From Saccopteryx bilineata (Eukaryota; Chordata; Mammalia; Chiroptera; Emballonuridae), in assembly GCF_036850765.1 (NCBI RefSeq), contig NC_089492.1:201406276-201470275 (forward strand): 64,000 nucleotides of DNA, in the 5' to 3' direction. Shown piece after piece: positions 59,407 through 64,000 of this stretch (the first letter of the stretch is position 1; every line of letters begins with the position of its first letter). A program made the translations under genes and the position numbers. The notes under the pieces were generated by a model. That model did not search any database. It saw only the letters and a list, made by a program, of their open reading frames with translations, and was not told the origin of the DNA.

Positions 59407-59762
59407 CTTTTCTTTTTCAGCGAGGGAGAGAGAGACAGAGAGTGAGACAGAGACAGACAGGAAGGGAGAGAAATGAGAAGTATCAACTTGTAGTTATGGC
59501 ACTTTAGTTGTTCATTGATTGCTTTCTCATATATGCCTTGATGAGGGGGCTACCGCAGAGCACGTGACCCCTTGCTCAAGCCAGCGACCTTGGGCTCAAG
59601 TCAGTGACCTTTGGGCTCAAGCCAGCAACCATGGGGTCATGTCTATGATCCCACACTCAAGATTGGTGAGCCTGCACTCAAGCTGGTGACCTCAGGGTTT
59701 CAAACCTGGGTCCTGAGCGTCCCAAGTCAATGCTCTATCCACTGCACCACTGCCTGGTCAGG
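59407..59762 (-). repeat. tRNA SINE of the second family
   Basis: This minus-strand copy has its gcttgagc-type body visible as repeated ctcaagccagcgacct units (59575-59700) and head ggcctgaccaggcagtggtg at 59744-59763. The flanking ccaatttttact / ccaattttttctt duplication is imperfect. The internal segment is repeated one or two extra times relative to 3955-4284. Confidence 0.87.
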
Positions 59763-59763
59763 C

Positions 59764-61049
59764 CAATTTTTTCTTAATTTCAAGTAATGCAATCAACTTA
59801 ACCCTTGGCAAACTGTGCTGCTGTATCTATCTGATATGTACAGGGGCAACAACCAAGCACAAGGTGATGGAGCGGAAACCGAGACACGCCATCTCGGCAG
59901 TGATAGCAGTTCTTGTGCTGCAGACACCCACACGCAGCCGCTGTGCCGGGAGCCCCTCACTAGGCAGCGCACACGCACCAGGCTCTGCTGCTCTGGGACT
60001 AGAGACTCAACCCATCTTCCCATCTCTGCTCCCAGCCAGACCAGGGCTTTCCATCTGTTCTAGAACAAAGATGTCAAACAAGGATGTTTTCAGAGAAGCT
60101 TCAAAGTAAACCTTCATCTGCACTTATCTAATCCACTTGGCTACCTACAGAAGGAGAGACGGTCCATTTGGGTTTGGTTCCAGATTCCTGCCTCTTCCTT
60201 CTAAAGCCACTCTCTGCCTCTTAGCCTTCAAGCCAAGGCAGAGGCCTCAGGCCAAGCTGATGGGGGGGGGGGGGGTGCTTACCTCGTATGCTTGGTCTTT
60301 AGATTGGATGGTAATGCGCAGAAAGGCCAGCACCTGGGCCCCTCAGTACCAGCTTCTCATGGTACCACTCCTCTGGTTGGGTCACACTGGCTTCAGGGGA
60401 CATCAGCACACATAGGATTCCCACCAGAGCCTTATCCACCCTGACTCTGGACTGACACGAGAATAAATGCACATTGTCAGGCAGTCTCACCTGTCTGCAT
60501 ACACAGTTCTCTTCATCAGCCAACACCTGTGGCGTCTCCTTCTCACAGTGGGTGCATAAAGCTCTGCCACAGGGTGGGCACAGAGAGCGGGGTTTTCGTC
60601 CGGAAGGTAGGCAGGCAACAGTCCCACGGGGAGGAACAGTCACAGAAGTACTGCCAAACATCTGGAGCTGAGTCTCAGATTTCAAAGTGACTCTCTGCTT
60701 GCACAATTTTTACAACCTTGGCATTTGCTAAATGCTTATGCTTTGCTTAATCTGAAATTAGGCAAGGATTTCAACTCTCACTTCTCATTATCACTACAGC
60801 GAACTTTCTTCTTCAAGGGGCCTTTTTTTTTTTTTGTATATAGAAATTCAGACTGCTCATGCCTTAGTGACATAGGGCAGTAAGGGTCATCAGTAGCCAT
60901 CTTCTCCTCCACTTTGTAATACCTGCATTCTGTTCAAATGCAGGTTTTCCCCTCACCTGCACTGTGGCTTTGGTCAGTAAAGGTGGCAAAGCAAGCCAAG
61001 GCCCTTGTGAGATGCTATGACCGCACCCATCTTCCTTCCTGACCAGCTT
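59764..61049. other. Intron sequence with G14 run and Cys-rich frame
   Basis: A G run lies at about 60260-60273. A 135-codon minus-strand frame (60299-60706) with several CxxC-like pairs ends shortly above a donor-like gaggtaag at about 60284-60291, but I recognise no family. See findings. Confidence 0.35.
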
Positions 61050-61666
61050 CAGTACTGGGATTCAGCCAGTTTGCTTTGGTTCAGTAGAACCGATACCTAA
61101 TATTTTGTTAAGTTCAGCGAACCAGTTATTAAACTGGCACTTGTCATCAGGGTTCTCTCTAAGATGGGCACCTGGGCAACCACCTAATGTGGAAATCACA
61201 AATTTACATTCCTTACTCGTTTTTCATGTTCACCTGCACAACAGCGCACTCTAAGTACCCACAGTAATGTTCATTCCGTCCATAGGTGAAAAATATTTGA
61301 CAGAACTATGCTAGTGATATTTAGTCATTTCATAAAACTCATTATACTTTTGATAAAATACTATGTTTAAATTCACTCGCATTTGTTAGTTCAGTAGGAA
61401 GTGAGGACGCCAGTCAAGAAGCAATATGGAAATATCTTAAATAACAGTTTTATTGTTTTTTGTCAGGTATAATTTAAGATTTTTTCAATAATATTTTTAA
61501 ACTGTTTCTTAGAACATAATTTAGTTTTGTGTACCTCTTTTATTGTTCTTATTTAAGCATTAAATGCATGAAATAATAAATTACTTTTTGGTATATCTTT
61601 TCTTTATACGTAAAACGGTCATTAGGGAGGAGAGCCAGTTGTTAAATTATTTGAATCCCACCACTC
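61050..61666. mobile_element. 617-bp hAT-type element
   Basis: The left end is cagtactgggattcagcc. The right end, in reverse complement, is gtggtgggattcaaataa, sharing tgggattca. The flanking 8-mers accagctt (61042-61049) and cccagctt (61667-61674) match at 7 of 8. The AT-rich interior (61200-61620) has no transposase. The size and duplication are those of a non-autonomous hAT. Confidence 0.75.
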
Positions 61667-61674
61667 CCCAGCTT

Positions 61675-62349
61675 CCTGTTATTTCCAGACAGACGAGGTT
61701 ATTCCTATGTCCTAGGACACAACCTCAGAGAGCATTTGCACAACATGAATGTGGTCACCAGCAGAGTGACATCTGGTGAAATGTTTCTTCTCAAGGGGCA
61801 AGTGTGCCTTTCATTTTAACAATGTAACTAATAGGCATCTGAAATCATGTAGACACGAGTCAGTTCTCTTTTCCCAGGGACAGCAGTTCCACAGACACCT
61901 TAGAAGGAACCCTAGAACAGAGGAGTTAAAGCTTAGCAGGAACTGGACCAGAACTGAGTCCTTCCTGTGACCTGGGCCACTTATCAAAGCCACACAGCAC
62001 ATTTCCCTCTGACTCCATGAGCTGTGGAAACCAGGGTCGGGGTATGGGTGTCTCCCTAGGACTGAGGTAGAAAGTTTCATCACAGGTCTAACAGGTGTAG
62101 AGAGTAAGAACTGGGGGCTCTCCTCCCCCCACTTATTCTCTCCTGGAATTAACTCCCCAGGTCTGGGAATGGAATCATGGTCAAGAATGCTGACCGTGAG
62201 CAAGAGCCAACATGACAACACTGTCCACTCATAAACCAGCACCACTCCAGGGGTCCAACATGCCAAGAAAGCCCATCCAAGCAGAGGTGTCACCATGATC
62301 TCCCAAATCCTACAGAATAAAAATAGAAAAATAGAAACAAATCCACACA
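61675..62349. other. Intron sequence, no gene
   Basis: A 186-codon minus-strand frame at 61811-62371 has no recognised domain and partly overlaps an L1 remnant; unsupported. Confidence 0.4.
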
Positions 62350-62760
62350 AAAGCTGCACACAGATGTTCATAGAGCAGCTTTATTCACAATCGCCAAAAC
62401 TAGGAAGCAGCCAAGATGCCCTTCAGTAGGGACAGGTAAGTACACATCCACACTGCACAATATTGCCCAGCACTGAAAACAGAGGAGCTGTCAAGCCACG
62501 TAAATGCATGAAAGAAACTTGCATACGTCACCACTCAATGAAGGAAGTCAATCTGTAAAGCCTACCCACAGTAGGTTGTCAATTTTATGTCACTCAGAAA
62601 AAGGACAGAACTATGGAAACAGTAGAAATATCAGTGGTTTCCTGGATCTAGGAAGGAGAGGTGACTTAACAGAGCACAGAGGACGCTGAGAGCAGTGAAG
62701 GTGCTCTGTGTGAGACTGTCATGGTGGGTCCGTGTCATTACACATTTGTCCTGACCCACC
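62350..62760 (+). mobile_element. Old L1 3' end remnant
   Basis: The sequence (gatgttcatagagcagcttt, gtagggacaggtaagtacac, atcagtggtttcctggatct) is an ancient L1 3' UTR in sense, similar in type to 51930-53030 but more decayed. Confidence 0.65.
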
Positions 62761-64000
62761 GTCTACCTTCTCAAATGGCCAGTGTAGTGCAAACACGTAC
62801 ACTGACTACTCCCTCACCCCTGTGTGCACACACATGTGTACCAAGCCCACACAGAGACTGTCCTCTCTCACAGCTCCCCAGGACGGGAAGCCACTGACCA
62901 CTGCACTGTGCCAGGTCCCCAGGATGGGATGGGGGTGCATGCATTAGGCCACCAGCCATGGGCAGGTGCAGCCTGGTCCCCAAGCTGCAGAGGAAAAAAC
63001 TCAGAGGGAGTGAACAGAACACATCCTCGCCTGCCTTTCACTTCTTCATTTCACTCCTTTCTTAGTTGGCTCTGCATAACTCACTTGTAATCCAGCCGTT
63101 CCAACTGTCCATGGCAGACTTTCTAACTAAACATTTGTCCTGGCTGGCCTCGCCGGGTATCATCAGAGTTTTAATCAATAAATACATTAGCTCCCCCACG
63201 CCGCACCTTCTGTTCAGTGCTCACAACAGAGCCAGGTGGGAGCAGAGAGAAGACTGCTTGAAAAGTTGTTTTTCCTCCCCCAGTCATTCAGAACATTCCA
63301 AATGGACGTGGCTTTTGAGCCCCTGAGTCAAGGGCAAGACAAGCCCCTCGTGGGTGTAACTCCAGGTTTCCTGTGAGCTCCTGGAGGGGACTTAGGGTTC
63401 AGAAAGCAATTTCACACACACACCCCATTCTCTTGTCCTGGGGCTTAAAGTCACAGGCCTGAGGACAAACCACAGAGACAACCCCTTGCCCCCTAGAGGC
63501 CCCACAGGCTTGCCGACTTCCCGCAGAGTGGCCATTTGGGTGATCACTCAAGTATACAGAGGACCTCCCGTGGCCAGCAGTAACCAAAGTGGGAAAATTG
63601 CTCTACTGCCCCTCCAATCTCAGTGGCCAAAAACATACAGTAACATACATACATAAAATACAGAGAGGGTTAAACAGTCAGATGTCCTCTGGGAAACAAT
63701 GAAGGGGAAGGGAACAGAAGTATTGAGGGAAGGAGGCAGGGTTGTAATTTTAAGCAGATGATCAGGGAAGACCCCACAGAGAAGGAGGCATGGAGGAGGG
63801 GAGAGATTCAAGGCTGGGAACAGCATGTGCCAATGTCCTGTGGTGGGTGGGAGGCCGCCTGGTGAATATAGGAAAGGCAGAGCCAGTGCGGTCACAGCAG
63901 GCAGAGAGGTGTGGTCAGAGGAGAATGATAGACGGGACACTGCTGGTGGGCAGCGATGCAAGCCTCACAGGCCATTTAATAGGCTCTGGTTTCTTCTCTG
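62761..64000. other. Intron sequence, no gene
   Basis: No repeat or exon recognised. Segment 63075-63200 is unique and ordered (taatccagccgttccaactg, ttttaatcaataaatacatt) and could be conserved non-coding, on weak grounds. Confidence 0.35.

Noticed and set aside
60299..60430. EEWYHEKL-like peptide as an SH2 domain start
   Set aside because: Only eight residues resemble an SH2 beginning. The frame stops soon after and no FLVR-type motif follows.
61811..62371. 186-codon minus-strand open frame
   Set aside because: Partly runs into an old L1 remnant and has no recognised motif.
1..64000. CRISPR, toxin-antitoxin or other microbial defence system
   Set aside because: Splice-interrupted mammalian exons, SINEs, L1s and LTRs identify vertebrate nuclear DNA; no spaced direct-repeat arrays or operons are seen.

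Overview
This is nuclear genomic DNA from a mammal, most probably a bat. The main evidence is repeat content. There are about 17 copies of tRNA-derived SINEs with bat-type heads (A box like TGGCTCAGTGGTAGAGC, B box like GGTTCGATTCC), both L1 and half-L1 retroposons, and several hAT and mariner/Tigger transposons, one of which resembles the SPIN family. The bat family cannot be fixed from this window alone.

The only protein-coding gene I can support is on the minus strand. Three exons (33660-33935, 16671-16766, 3157-3510) have clean splice sites, are all in phase 0, and join in frame. They encode the first SH3 domain, the second SH3 domain (split by an intron) and the following linker of a POSH-family RING/SH3 ubiquitin ligase, best matching SH3RF3 (POSH2). 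No RING exon and no later exon is visible. Almost all of the window is therefore SH3RF3 intron: the introns flanking these exons and the long intron upstream of the SH3-1 exon (33936 to the window end).

Layout. 1-16 kb: mostly unique intronic sequence with SINEs, an L1 3' fragment, a palindromic mariner MITE and a hAT MITE with an exact 8-bp duplication. 17.3-21.3 kb: a nested stack in which a Tigger element holds two hAT elements, the second of which holds a 2.6-kb HAL1-like element. 24-27 kb: antisense L1s. 29.8-32.6 kb: an L1 reverse-transcriptase fragment interrupted by two SINEs. 34.9 kb: a MER20-like element. 36.3 kb: a TA-flanked MITE. 38.9 kb: the SPIN-like MITE. 40.3-41.2 kb: a TA-flanked transposon that appears to carry a piece of retroviral pol. 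42.2-50.3 kb: a degenerate class I-like provirus on the minus strand, with both LTRs, a 4-bp duplication, a Lys-like primer-binding site, fragments of two gag-like NC regions, a broken protease and an integrase C-terminus, and no room for env. 52-58.4 kb: two solo LTRs of one family with 6-bp duplications. 61 kb: a 617-bp hAT element.

I see no rRNA, tRNA gene, CRISPR array or bacterial-type system. The most unusual items are the transposon/pol chimera at 40.3 kb, the mosaic provirus, and the nested Tigger-hAT-HAL1 stack.
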